From the NCBI GenBank assembly GCA_944393275.1, contig CALXZQ010000003.1:1-26760 (forward strand): DNA of 26,760 nt, given 5' to 3'. Source of the stretch: an uncultured Clostridia bacterium. GTDB taxonomy: Bacteria; Bacillota; Clostridia; TANB77; CAG-508. The translations under genes were made by a program, and so were the position numbers. Every line of letters starts with the position of its first letter. The stretch's first letter is position 1. Shown here in pieces: positions 15,758-23,903 of the stretch. Under the pieces are notes generated by a model. That model had not been told where the DNA came from, made no database searches, and was given only the letters and a program-made list of their open reading frames with translations.

Positions 15758-18115
15758 CTAAAATTTATTTTTCATACGGTCTAATGTATTATTCATATCA
15801 TTTGAGAATGTATTATTATAATTATTCATTGGCCTATAGTCTTGTTTTGAACCAATTAGAGGATATACCATATTTTCTAGATTTTTTAATGCTTGCATAA
15901 ATTCTCTAGAGTATCCTGCTAAAGAAATTTTGCAATTTACAAGACCTTCTAAATACTTTGAATATGTCATTTCTTCAAAAGGGATTGTACAATATTTTAC
16001 TTGTTCCCTATTAAAAAGCTCTGTCATAAAAGACATTGCTGGATCATTATAAAATGACATTCCACCTATTATTGTTTTTGCCGATAGGTTTCTTACTTTT
16101 ACTTCTTTATTTATTACTATTCTGATTTTGTCTGGATCTAATATATTTTTAGTTTTTAGTTCTCTTAAGAAAGCAGTTAATGGTTGTATTGTTAAGACAT
16201 CCATACTTTGTACTAAATATAATTCTTGAATACTTGCTAAATATCCAAAGTTTGTATTAAAGTCACAATCAATTAAAACTACTGAATGATTATTAACTAA
16301 TGTTGATAATATAGCTTCATAGTTGTTCATTCCGACATCTTCTTCTGGTATTGAAGTATATACTGTTAGATTTCTATTTACTTTTATTCCATCTGAAACA
16401 CCGTTAATTAATTTTTGTATGCATTTTGCTGCTTTTTGTCTTAAATCTTCTTCATTTTTTGTATATATATAATATGCATTTCTATTTCTTGTTGCATCTA
16501 ATATGGCTACATTAATTCCTGATGATGATAAGCTTTCTGCAACATTATTTACTAGGAAAGATGTTCCATTTTTGCTTGTTCCCAAAAATGCTACTAATTT
16601 TTTATCTCTTGATAAAAGACCACTTATATTATTAGAACTATAATCTACATTAGTAGTAGTCATATCTCTTGAGACACTATTTGGCATATAAGAAGCACTT
16701 GGAGAATAACTATTATTAGGTTTGTATGAATTTGATGTTGGTTTTGAATATCCATTTGGATTATATTCTGTATTAACTTGTGGTCTTTGAAAAGATGATT
16801 TACTATATCCACTACTATATCTTTGAGCATCTGCATATATATCATTTTCTTCTTCTTCATCATCTTCATCAAATCCTGGCAAAGTACCAGACATATAATT
16901 ATTATTGGAATCATTTACATTATTATCATCATCTAAATCATCAAATCCAGGTAAAATATTAGCTGATGTGTTTGAGCTATTATCATCTTCTTCATCATCC
17001 ATATCAAACAAGTTAACAGGTTCTTCTTCTGGTAAAGGATTTTTTCTAGGTCTGCCTCTTCCTCTTTTAGGTTTTTCTAAGGTCTCTTCTTTTTCTTGTG
17101 GTAGAGGATTTTTTCTAGGTCTACCTCTTCCTCTTTTAACTGGTTCTACAGCCTCTTGTTTTTCTTCTATATCATTATTATTCGCATCAAAAGATATATC
17201 TTCATATTCTGGTTCTTCAATTTCCATATCTTGCATTTTTTGTGCTATAGGTTTTGTATTTAATTTCTTAACATTTCTAGTATCAACTGTAGATGGTATT
17301 ACTACCGGTCTTCCTAAATTTTCTTTTCCTTTTTTGGTTTGTATATAGTTTATTTTTAAATTACTTTCTGTTTCTCTTTCTTGTGGCATTCCCTGTGTTA
17401 GTCTGTCTTTAGAATTTTGCATCGTAGTAACTAATTGTTGATATTTTGGTGAAGATGCTTCTAATATTGCTTTTACATTCATTGGCAAGAAATTAATTAT
17501 TATTTTTAACTGTTCATCTGTATACTGACTTGCTATTGTATTAAAACTTTCAACGTATTTTTCTTCATTTCTTCCTAATTTTTTGTAGTGTGACAATATA
17601 TTTTGAATTTCTGATTCACTAACACCATTTTCATCCTCTAATTGATAAGCAGAATCTTCTGCATCAATTTTATAATAAATTTTCGCCTCTTTTTTTGTTC
17701 TAGGAGTTCTTATTAATCTACATATTTCTTCAATATTCCTATCATTTCCTAAAACAGCACTATATATGCCTATACTAAATAATTTAGATAGGATATCTTC
17801 TGATTTAGATCTTCTATCCGTACAAATTAAAATAATTGGTGTATCTTCTCTTTCTTCATTTGTAGCCTCATCACTAATACTATCTAATTTATCAAATATG
17901 AATTTATCTATTTGGTCATAATTGTTATTTGCAAATGGTTCTAGGTCTTCACTTATAACTATTCTATCATAGCTTTTATCCTTTTGAATTTCTTTTAATA
18001 TTGCATTAAAGTAATATACATTCTTATACGATATTATTTCTTTATATTCTTTTTGATATCTTTTTACTATCGCTTCAGAAGTGCTTTCATCGCTCACCGC
18101 AAATAGAACTTTCAT
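15758..18115 (-). CDS. TadZ/CpaE-like protein with AT-hook motifs and altered P-loop
   Basis: A 785-residue multi-domain protein I cannot assign to a named gene. Residues 1-140 look like a response-regulator-type alpha/beta fold, as in CpaE/TadZ. Residues 165-240 are helical. Residues 245-500 are low-complexity and include two AT-hook-like units, RGRGRPRKNPLP (328-339 and 351-362), and two LPGFD units (388-392, 412-416) in acidic runs. From about 503 a ParA/MinD-like ATPase fold follows: VAFLGTSKNGTSFLVNNVA, then NVAILDATRN and VVLIDCDFN. The P-loop GTSKNGTS lacks the Lys of GK[ST], so ATP hydrolysis is doubtful. GGAGGGG lies 8 bases before ATG. It follows the small two-helix protein gene by 4 bases, so the pair is tightly coupled. 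Confidence 0.8.
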   Translation of the reverse strand: MKVLFAVSDESTSEAIVKRYQKEYKEIISYKNVYYFNAILKEIQKDKSYDRIVISEDLEPFANNNYDQIDKFIFDKLDSISDEATNEEREDTPIILICTDRRSKSEDILSKLFSIGIYSAVLGNDRNIEEICRLIRTPRTKKEAKIYYKIDAEDSAYQLEDENGVSESEIQNILSHYKKLGRNEEKYVESFNTIASQYTDEQLKIIINFLPMNVKAILEASSPKYQQLVTTMQNSKDRLTQGMPQERETESNLKINYIQTKKGKENLGRPVVIPSTVDTRNVKKLNTKPIAQKMQDMEIEEPEYEDISFDANNNDIEEKQEAVEPVKRGRGRPRKNPLPQEKEETLEKPKRGRGRPRKNPLPEEEPVNLFDMDDEEDDNSSNTSANILPGFDDLDDDNNVNDSNNNYMSGTLPGFDEDDEEEENDIYADAQRYSSGYSKSSFQRPQVNTEYNPNGYSKPTSNSYKPNNSYSPSASYMPNSVSRDMTTTNVDYSSNNISGLLSRDKKLVAFLGTSKNGTSFLVNNVAESLSSSGINVAILDATRNRNAYYIYTKNEEDLRQKAAKCIQKLINGVSDGIKVNRNLTVYTSIPEEDVGMNNYEAILSTLVNNHSVVLIDCDFNTNFGYLASIQELYLVQSMDVLTIQPLTAFLRELKTKNILDPDKIRIVINKEVKVRNLSAKTIIGGMSFYNDPAMSFMTELFNREQVKYCTIPFEEMTYSKYLEGLVNCKISLAGYSREFMQALKNLENMVYPLIGSKQDYRPMNNYNNTFSNDMNNTLDRMKNKF
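17031..17138 (-). repeat. 39-bp direct repeat encoding two AT-hooks
   Basis: Two copies of a 39-base unit (17031-17069 and 17100-17138), 69 bp apart, differ at only two positions. Each encodes RGRGRPRKNPLP. The near-identity at DNA level points to a recent in-frame duplication or ongoing gene conversion. Confidence 0.8.
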
Positions 18116-18119
18116 CTAA

Positions 18120-18539
18120 TTAACCCCTCCAACCTCTTACTACTATTGCAAATACAAGTGGTAATACTTGTGCTAAAACAAGTATAGTTACAAATCCTAT
18201 TATCATTACGAAACCTCTATCTCTTTCGTCTAATTTACGAATACCTATAACATATTGATATATAGCACCTATGGCTATTCCTATAAAACAAAATGGAATA
18301 CTATATATTCTAACCATATTCAAAATATACGCAGCTAAGCCATAAGCTTCTGAGCCATAATCTTCTACATAATCTTCTAATTTCTTTTTTGCATTATCTC
18401 TTATTTCTAATAATTGTTCAGTTCCTGTTTTCTTTTCTTCAGTAATATTTGCTTCCGTAGCTAAAACTTGTGTATTTATTGAAAATACTGCTACTAACAT
18501 AGCAATAATACTTAGTATGCTAACCATAGTTTTTTTCAT
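18120..18539 (-). CDS. Small secreted/membrane protein with VirB2-like topology
   Basis: A 139-residue protein with a signal peptide (about 1-27, likely cut after VLA), an extracytoplasmic charged helix (35-60) and two hydrophobic helices (about 74-100 and 108-133) joined by the charged turn RKLDERDRG. It ends with the basic RGWRG. This layout is that of VirB2/TrbC pilins of type IV secretion systems, but many small membrane proteins share it, and no VirB4, VirD4 or other secretion genes are nearby. The stop codon is 4 bases before the TadZ-like gene, so the two are probably translated together. The ribosome site is weak (AAAGGGG, about 10 bases from ATG). Function unknown. Confidence 0.7.
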   Translation of the reverse strand: MKKTMVSILSIIAMLVAVFSINTQVLATEANITEEKKTGTEQLLEIRDNAKKKLEDYVEDYGSEAYGLAAYILNMVRIYSIPFCFIGIAIGAIYQYVIGIRKLDERDRGFVMIIGFVTILVLAQVLPLVFAIVVRGWRG

Positions 18540-18644
18540 AAGGATTTAGCCCCTTTCATTATAACTCTTACCTTATAATCATACAATAATATGGTTAAAA
18601 TATCAAGGATTTATAGGAATTTTTTTCTAATTTTTGACACGTAA

Positions 18645-18673
18645 AAAAGATTAAGTTTAAAACCTAATCTTTT
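18645..18673 (-). terminator. Rho-independent terminator of uppP
   Basis: A 9-bp stem (AAAAGATTA/TAATCTTTT) overlaps the uppP stop codon and runs into TTTTTTAC on the minus strand. It separates the ppa-uppP operon from the next genes. Confidence 0.75.
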
Positions 18674-19481
18674 ATCTTATAAAGAACGTCACTATTATTA
18701 CTATTCCTAAAACGAGTCTATATATTGCAAATACCTTAAAACTACCTTTTTGTAAAAACTTTAATAAGAATTTTATTACTATTAATCCTACTATAAAACT
18801 AGATAAAACTCCTATAAAAAACGCTAAATTAAATTGAAAATTTGTAATATCTACTAATACTGCTGCTAATACTATTGGTGTTGATAATAAGAATGAATAT
18901 TTGGCTACACTTTCTCTGTCTATTTTAAGTGCTCTTCCTACCGTCATTGTTATTCCTGATCTAGATGTTCCAGGAAATGCAGCTGCAATAGCTTGTGAAA
19001 TTCCTATCAAAAATGATTGCTTAAATGTTATATCTTCATATTTAACTTCTGATTTTGCTTTTTTGTCAACAATATATAATGCAATACCTAGAACAATTAA
19101 TGCTATCGCTATAAGTAACATTTCTATTCCAAATTTTTCACATATAGCATCAGAAATTGAATTTAATATTAAGCTCAATATTCCTGCTGGTATTGTAACA
19201 GCTACAATATACCAAAATATTCTTCCTTCTGTGCTTTTCTCTTTTTTTACTATTTGTTTATATCCTCCACTTATTAATCCTAACCAATCTTTAAAAAAGA
19301 AGATTGTTATTGCTAGTAGAGTTCCTAGATGTAGCGCAATTTGAAAACTTTCTATAACTTCTTCCGATATATCCCAGTTAAACAACCATGGAATTAGTTT
19401 CAAATGTGCTGAACTTGATATTGGTAAAAGTTCTGTAAGTCCTTGTACTATTCCTAATATTAATGCTTGAATTTCCGTCAT
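18672..19481 (-). CDS. uppP: Undecaprenyl-diphosphatase
   Basis: UppP (BacA) dephosphorylates undecaprenyl diphosphate to recycle the lipid carrier used in wall synthesis, and confers bacitracin tolerance. It is a membrane protein of about eight helices (269 residues). The two family motifs are present: QGLTELLPISSSAHL near residue 14 with its catalytic Glu, and AFPGTSRSGITMT near residue 167 with its Arg/Ser. AAAGGAG lies 6 bases before ATG. It is last in the ppa-TPR-dpaA-uppP run, 16 bases after dpaA. Confidence 0.96.
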   Translation of the reverse strand: MTEIQALILGIVQGLTELLPISSSAHLKLIPWLFNWDISEEVIESFQIALHLGTLLAITIFFFKDWLGLISGGYKQIVKKEKSTEGRIFWYIVAVTIPAGILSLILNSISDAICEKFGIEMLLIAIALIVLGIALYIVDKKAKSEVKYEDITFKQSFLIGISQAIAAAFPGTSRSGITMTVGRALKIDRESVAKYSFLLSTPIVLAAVLVDITNFQFNLAFFIGVLSSFIVGLIVIKFLLKFLQKGSFKVFAIYRLVLGIVIIVTFFIR

Positions 19482-19497
19482 TTTTTTCTCCTTTAAA

Positions 19498-20358
19498 TTA
19501 TAATTCTTTGAATATATTATATAATGTTTCCTTTATATATTCCGCTGATGTTATAGGAGCTACCTTTCCAGGCAATGCTAGAGCCCAAATAAGTTTTATA
19601 TTTCTTTTTTTAGCAGCTTCTCTATCTACTCCACCCGGATCGGATGCCACATCAACAATTACACAATCCTTTTTTAAAAAACTTAATCTTGCATCATCTA
19701 AAATGATGTGCGGAGCTGTATTTATAATTAGATCAAATTTGCCCAAATTTTGTTCTAAGTCTTCCAAAATTATTGGTGTATATCCATATGCCTTTATCCA
19801 AGATACATTTTCTTTTTTTGTAGTCTCACAATATATATTAGCTCCAAAACCTTTTAGCATATTAAATAAAACTTTCGTTATCCTACCAAATCCTATTATT
19901 AAAATATTACTTCCATTAAGAGTTTTTTCAGTTTCTTCCATTGCAACTTGTATTGTTCCTTCTGCACTCGCAATAGCATTTAAAACTGTTAAGTCTTCTC
20001 TTTCTAATAAATCTATTACTTTAGATTCAGGAATTTCTTCATATAAGCTTTTATCTATTCTTCCTGCTATCAATGTTTTATTTTTTAGGTATTTTCCTAA
20101 TTCTTTTATTTCAACCTTTGTATCACTAAATGGCATATTAATATTTATTCCATCTTTTGTAAATGGAATAGAACTTACAATAATATCTGCACTACTTATT
20201 AATTCTTTTAATGATTCACATTTTCTTATTTTTTCATTTTTATTTATTTTATTATTTCTTTCTAATCCATATGTAAAAACATTAAATCCTTCTTGAGACA
20301 TCATTTCTGCCAGTTGTACAATTCTTTGGTCTCCACCAATAATAGCTATATTAGTCAT
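19498..20358 (-). CDS. dpaA: Dipicolinate synthase subunit A
   Basis: DpaA is the dehydrogenase-like subunit of the enzyme that makes dipicolinic acid, the calcium chelator of the spore core, from the lysine-pathway intermediate. The N-terminal domain starts MTNIAIIGGDQR (the GGD-R start typical of DpaA). A second NAD-binding motif, LIIGFGRITK, lies near residue 153, and conserved NTAPHIILDD, VDVASDPGGVD and ALPGKVAP follow. Length 286 residues is normal. Its usual partner gene dpaB is not beside it: uppP follows after 16 bases and a TPR-protein gene precedes by 25. GGAGGG is placed 6 bases before ATG. No sporulation promoter is evident directly upstream. Confidence 0.92.
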   Translation of the reverse strand: MTNIAIIGGDQRIVQLAEMMSQEGFNVFTYGLERNNKINKNEKIRKCESLKELISSADIIVSSIPFTKDGININMPFSDTKVEIKELGKYLKNKTLIAGRIDKSLYEEIPESKVIDLLEREDLTVLNAIASAEGTIQVAMEETEKTLNGSNILIIGFGRITKVLFNMLKGFGANIYCETTKKENVSWIKAYGYTPIILEDLEQNLGKFDLIINTAPHIILDDARLSFLKKDCVIVDVASDPGGVDREAAKKRNIKLIWALALPGKVAPITSAEYIKETLYNIFKEL

Positions 20359-20383
20359 ATAATCCCTCCTAACATATAAGAGA

Positions 20384-21583
20384 TTAATTTTCTTTCTCTC
20401 TTTCTTCTATTTCTATGTTAGGCTCTTTTGGAATATTCATTTTCTTATATTCATTTTTACTTATTGTTCCTGCAATATCATAAGTTTCTTCAAGATGTTT
20501 TTTTGCCTTAATTTCTTTTTCTTCCATTTTACATTCTTCTACTTCTTGATTACTTAAATTTTGTGGTATAAATCTTTGTATCGAAATGAATACTGGATCT
20601 GTCATTGCTTTTTTTGATAATTCTGCCTTTAATTCTACTGCTAAATTTAAATAGTTTATTGCTTTTTCTTTTTCACCTTTAATAGCATATATTCTAGCTA
20701 GATTATAATATCCATCTGCTTCTACGTCTTTCCCTTCAACCGCTTTCTCAAAAAATCTTTCTGCTTCATCTAAATCATCATACAACATTGATATTAATCC
20801 CAAATTATAATATCCATTGTACAAAAAGCTATTAATCTGAGCTGCTTTTTCATAACATATTTTAGCATTACCAAAGTCATTTAGTCTTGTATAAGCAATT
20901 CCCAAATTATAATAAATCTCATAACTATTAGGATTATATCTTAGTGCATTCATATATACATTTATTGCTTCTTTAAAATTTTCCTGATCACATAGCAATT
21001 TACCTAATAATTCTGACGCTTCATAATAATCTGGTTTTTTCTTTATTAGATTATCTAACATTTCTATTGATTCATCTTTTTTACCTAATTTTTCTAATAA
21101 AAATGCTATTCGATAATATGAATCATAATCTTGTTTATTTATATCTATAGCTTTTACATATTCATCTATGGCTTTTCTCATTCCGCCTTCTTTTTCATAT
21201 ATTTGAGCTAAAAGTACATGTACTTTAGCACTATTTACATTTAGCTTTGTTGCTTTTAGCAATATACTTTTTGCAAGTTTATTATTATTAAATAACATAC
21301 TTACTTTTGCAAACATCATATATACACTTTCTGAAAACTCAATATTATATTTTGCCATTACAATAATTACTATTGGTATCAATACCGATAATATATAAGT
21401 TAATATTCTAACAAAAATTCCAAAATTGCCTTTGACCAATAGTTCTATAAAGCCAATTGCTATTCCTATAGCCTCTAAAATCAGTATTGCTACATAATTT
21501 GTGTCATTCTTTTTAAGCATAACAAAGAATATAATTACAAATAATGAAAAGGCTAACGCGTTAAATAAAATCCTTTCAAACAT
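20384..21583 (-). CDS. Membrane-anchored TPR-repeat protein
   Basis: A 399-residue protein with three N-terminal hydrophobic helices (about 7-23, 31-50 and 57-77) and a run of about seven tetratricopeptide repeats from residue 95 to 320 (for example LAQIYEKEGGMRKAIDEYVKAI and YYNLGIAYTRLNDFGNAKICYEKA). A basic/acidic C-terminal tail ends in Glu-Arg. TPR domains carry out protein-protein binding; which partner is unknown. ATG 21583 has AGAGGT at 8 bases. It lies 15 bases after ppa and 25 bases before dpaA, so it is probably co-expressed with them. Confidence 0.88.
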   Translation of the reverse strand: MFERILFNALAFSLFVIIFFVMLKKNDTNYVAILILEAIGIAIGFIELLVKGNFGIFVRILTYILSVLIPIVIIVMAKYNIEFSESVYMMFAKVSMLFNNNKLAKSILLKATKLNVNSAKVHVLLAQIYEKEGGMRKAIDEYVKAIDINKQDYDSYYRIAFLLEKLGKKDESIEMLDNLIKKKPDYYEASELLGKLLCDQENFKEAINVYMNALRYNPNSYEIYYNLGIAYTRLNDFGNAKICYEKAAQINSFLYNGYYNLGLISMLYDDLDEAERFFEKAVEGKDVEADGYYNLARIYAIKGEKEKAINYLNLAVELKAELSKKAMTDPVFISIQRFIPQNLSNQEVEECKMEEKEIKAKKHLEETYDIAGTISKNEYKKMNIPKEPNIEIEEREKEN

Positions 21584-21598
21584 CCTTTTTTACCTCTC

Positions 21599-22129
21599 TT
21601 ATTTACCAAATTTCTCATGGTATCTTTTAATGCACCTTCCTATTACTTCTTCAGCTTCATCTCTTCCCATAATCTGTTGTACTGTGGTCTGTTTATGTTC
21701 TAATTGTTTATACACTTCAAAAAAGTGTTTAATTTCAGTTATAATATGGTTTGGAAGTGTCGAAATATCTCTATATCCATTCCAATATGGATCAGATTTA
21801 GCTATAGCTATAATTTTTTCATCAGCTTCATCATCATCTACCATTTTTAATACACCTATTGGATATGCTTCTACTAATGTTAATGGTATTATAGTCTCTT
21901 GACATAATACTAAAACATCTAATGGATCATCATCTTCTGCATAAGTTTTTGGAATAAATCCATAATTTGCTGGGTAATGAGTTGCAGTATACAGTACCCT
22001 ATCTAATTTAAGCATTCCTGTTTCTTTATCCAATTCATATTTATTTCTTCCGTTTTTAGAAATCTCTATTACAGCCATAAAATCATCTGTTCTTATTCTT
22101 TTTTCATCCATATCATGCCATATATTCAT
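21599..22129 (-). CDS. ppa: Inorganic pyrophosphatase, family I
   Basis: This soluble enzyme splits pyrophosphate to drive biosynthetic reactions. The family I signature DDDPLDVLVL lies near residue 65, after KYELDKETGMLKLDR and YPANYGFIP. The metal-binding Asp residues of the signature are all kept. Length (176 residues) is normal for the bacterial form. GAGGT lies 8 bases before ATG. It is the first gene of the ppa-TPR-dpaA-uppP run. Many clostridia use the unrelated family II enzyme, so family I is worth noting but not unusual. Confidence 0.96.
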   Translation of the reverse strand: MNIWHDMDEKRIRTDDFMAVIEISKNGRNKYELDKETGMLKLDRVLYTATHYPANYGFIPKTYAEDDDPLDVLVLCQETIIPLTLVEAYPIGVLKMVDDDEADEKIIAIAKSDPYWNGYRDISTLPNHIITEIKHFFEVYKQLEHKQTTVQQIMGRDEAEEVIGRCIKRYHEKFGK

Positions 22130-22232
22130 AACAAATTACCTCTTTTCTTTTACAAAGCATCTAATGTAAATATTTTATTCTAAATTGCTCAAAATGTCTA
22201 GAGTTATATAATATTTTTTAAATAAAATAAAA

Positions 22233-22265
22233 AAAGGAAGCAAACTATATTAGTTTACTTCCTTT
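22233..22265 (-). terminator. Rho-independent terminator of the IPYTG protein gene
   Basis: A 15-bp stem with one G-T pair (AAAGGAAGTAAACTA/TAGTTTGCTTCCTTT) followed by TTTTTATT on the minus strand, 20 bases after the stop codon. Confidence 0.85.
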
Positions 22266-22284
22266 ATCCGCTCATTATAATTTT

Positions 22285-22710
22285 TTATTTTATACCATTA
22301 AAACTATTTGTTTTTCTATAAGCATATATCGCTGAAGCTATACATACTGCTAACACTACAAATAATCCAGGGTGATCTTCTATACCTGTATATGGTATAC
22401 TATTTATATTACTATTACTTGGAGAATTAGTATTTGTTTTGTTTGAAGTATTTATGTTGGTATTCGTATTCCTATTAGTATTAGTATTAGTATTGGTGTT
22501 AGTATTAGTATTTCTATTAGCATTATTAGTAGTATTATTATTACTTGTATTATTGGCTGGTTGTAGATTTACTAAGCCATTTGTATTATTATTTTGTGAT
22601 AATACAGGTAAATCATTTTCATCAACAGCCTTAGAATCAAATGTTATACTAAATAGTAATAATGTAGCAATTATAATTAGAATTACTTTGCACATTTTTG
22701 TATTTTTCAT
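22285..22710 (-). CDS. Small Asn/Thr-rich surface protein with IPYTG sorting signal
   Basis: A 141-residue exported protein. Residues 1-28 form a signal peptide ending SKA. Residues 35-104 are almost only Asn, Thr and Ser, with a run of NT dipeptides (67-87). The C-terminus is a classic sortase signal: IPYTG (105-109), a hydrophobic helix (115-130) and a short basic tail (YRKTNSFNGIK). IPYTG is a variant of LPxTG, so wall attachment by a sortase is likely; no sortase is in the window. The spacer may be a glycosylated stalk, though nothing larger is attached to it. It is a single-gene unit with promoter 22758-22786 and its own terminator. Confidence 0.85.
   Translation of the reverse strand: MKNTKMCKVILIIIATLLLFSITFDSKAVDENDLPVLSQNNNTNGLVNLQPANNTSNNNTTNNANRNTNTNTNTNTNTNRNTNTNINTSNKTNTNSPSNSNINSIPYTGIEDHPGLFVVLAVCIASAIYAYRKTNSFNGIK
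22437..22523 (-). repeat. Hexanucleotide microsatellite in the surface protein gene
   Basis: Tandem AATACT-type hexamers (plus strand: TATTAG units with a few substitutions) encode the Asn-Thr run. Slippage would add or remove two codons without breaking the frame. Confidence 0.75.
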
Positions 22711-22757
22711 TTTAATCTCTATCCTCCATTATATTATTATCATAAATCCTCTATATA

Positions 22758-22786
22758 TTTATACCATATTTTTTGCACTATTGCAA
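22758..22786 (-). promoter_or_regulatory. Candidate sigma-A promoter of the IPYTG protein gene
   Basis: Minus strand TTGCAA (22786-22781), 17-bp spacer, TATAAA (22763-22758), about 50 bases before the start codon. The -35 is weaker than consensus. Confidence 0.6.
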
Positions 22787-22811
22787 GCTTTTTTTGCTTT
22801 TTTATTAAATT

Positions 22812-23903
22812 TTATACATTAAATCTAAACAATACTATATCTCCATCTTGCATAATGTATTCTTTTCCTTCGGACCTAACAAGTCCTTTTTCTTTCGCTG
22901 CTAGCATTGATCCTTCTCTTACTAAATCATCATACGATACTATTTCTGCTTTTATGAAACCTCTTTGAATATCTGAATGTATTTTGCCTGCTGCTTCCGG
23001 AGCTTTAGTTCCTTTTTTTATCGTCCAAGCCCTTACTTCTGTTTCACCTGCTGTCAAAAATGACATTAATCCTAATAACTCATAACTTGCTTTTATTACT
23101 TTATCTAATCCTGATTCTTCTATCCCTATTGCGTCTAGCATTTCTTTTTGATCTTCTTTATCCAATGTTGCTAATTCTTCTTCTATTTTTACACACAAAG
23201 GAATAACTCCTGCTCCTTCATTTTTTGCATATTCTATAACTTTTTTAACATTTACATCATTTTGAGCATCTGATAGCTGCTCTTCAGATACGTTTGCAAT
23301 ATACAATATAGGTTTTAATGTTAATAAAAAACTATCTTTTATTATATCTAATTCTTCTTCATTTAAATTTAATGTTCTTGCAGGTTTTCCTTGCTCTAGA
23401 GTTTCTTTTATTTTCTCTAATAAATCTATTTCTACTTGAAATTTTTTATCAGCTTTTAAAGATTTTTTGGCTCTATCTAGACGTTTATCTATTGTTTCTA
23501 TATCCGCAAATATTAATTCTAAGTTAATTGTCTCAATATCTCTTATTGGGTCTATTGATCCATCTACATGGACAACATTAGGATTTTCAAAACATCTTAC
23601 AACTTCACATATAGCATCTACTTCTCTTATATGTGACAAGAACTTGTTTCCTAATCCTTCTCCCTTACTTGCACCTTTCACTAATCCCGCAATATCAACA
23701 AATTCAACTACAGCATGTGTAGTTTTTTGCGGATTATACATTTGTGTTAGTTTATCTAATCTTTCATCTGGCACTGGAACAACACCCACATTAGGCTCTA
23801 TCGTACAAAATGGGTAATTTGCACACTCTGCTCCGGCATTTGTTATAGCATTAAACATTGTACTTTTTCCTACATTTGGTAATCCTACTATTCCTATTTT
23901 CAT
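22812..23903 (-). CDS. ychF: Redox-regulated ATPase YchF (OLA1 family)
   Basis: YchF is an Obg-family P-loop protein that binds ribosomes and prefers ATP to GTP. The P-loop GLPNVGKST is at residues 7-15, and switch II is DIAGLVKGASKGEGLGNKFL near residue 70-89. The nucleotide-specificity motif, NKxD in GTPases, reads NVSE here, which is the ATP-type version. A helical insert and the C-terminal TGS-like domain (ending EGKEYIMQDGDIVLFRFNV) complete the usual length of 363 residues. AAGGAGA lies 7 bases before ATG. It stands alone; a TATACT -10 box (23960-23955) lies upstream. Confidence 0.96.
   Translation of the reverse strand: MKIGIVGLPNVGKSTMFNAITNAGAECANYPFCTIEPNVGVVPVPDERLDKLTQMYNPQKTTHAVVEFVDIAGLVKGASKGEGLGNKFLSHIREVDAICEVVRCFENPNVVHVDGSIDPIRDIETINLELIFADIETIDKRLDRAKKSLKADKKFQVEIDLLEKIKETLEQGKPARTLNLNEEELDIIKDSFLLTLKPILYIANVSEEQLSDAQNDVNVKKVIEYAKNEGAGVIPLCVKIEEELATLDKEDQKEMLDAIGIEESGLDKVIKASYELLGLMSFLTAGETEVRAWTIKKGTKAPEAAGKIHSDIQRGFIKAEIVSYDDLVREGSMLAAKEKGLVRSEGKEYIMQDGDIVLFRFNV

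Noticed and set aside
16905..17348. Plus-strand 147-codon Ser-rich frame
   Set aside because: Antisense of the low-complexity linker of the TadZ-like protein; no start signal.
18120..18539. A type IV secretion or conjugation locus around the VirB2-like protein
   Set aside because: None of the required partners (VirB4, VirD4, relaxase, channel proteins) is found on either side; only the topology of one small protein suggests it.
19463..20296. Plus-strand 277-codon frame opposite dpaA
   Set aside because: It covers dpaA, which has clear family motifs; long antisense frames are expected because stop codons are placed by the coding bias of the real gene.
22437..22523. Possible CRISPR-like array (regular short repeats)
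   Set aside because: The repeats are 6 bp without spacers and lie inside a coding sequence; no cas genes are in the window.
22439..22822. Plus-strand 127-codon frame with a Val/Leu-rich run
   Set aside because: It is the antisense of the Asn/Thr hexamer repeat, overlaps a gene with a clear signal peptide and sorting signal, and lacks a ribosome site.
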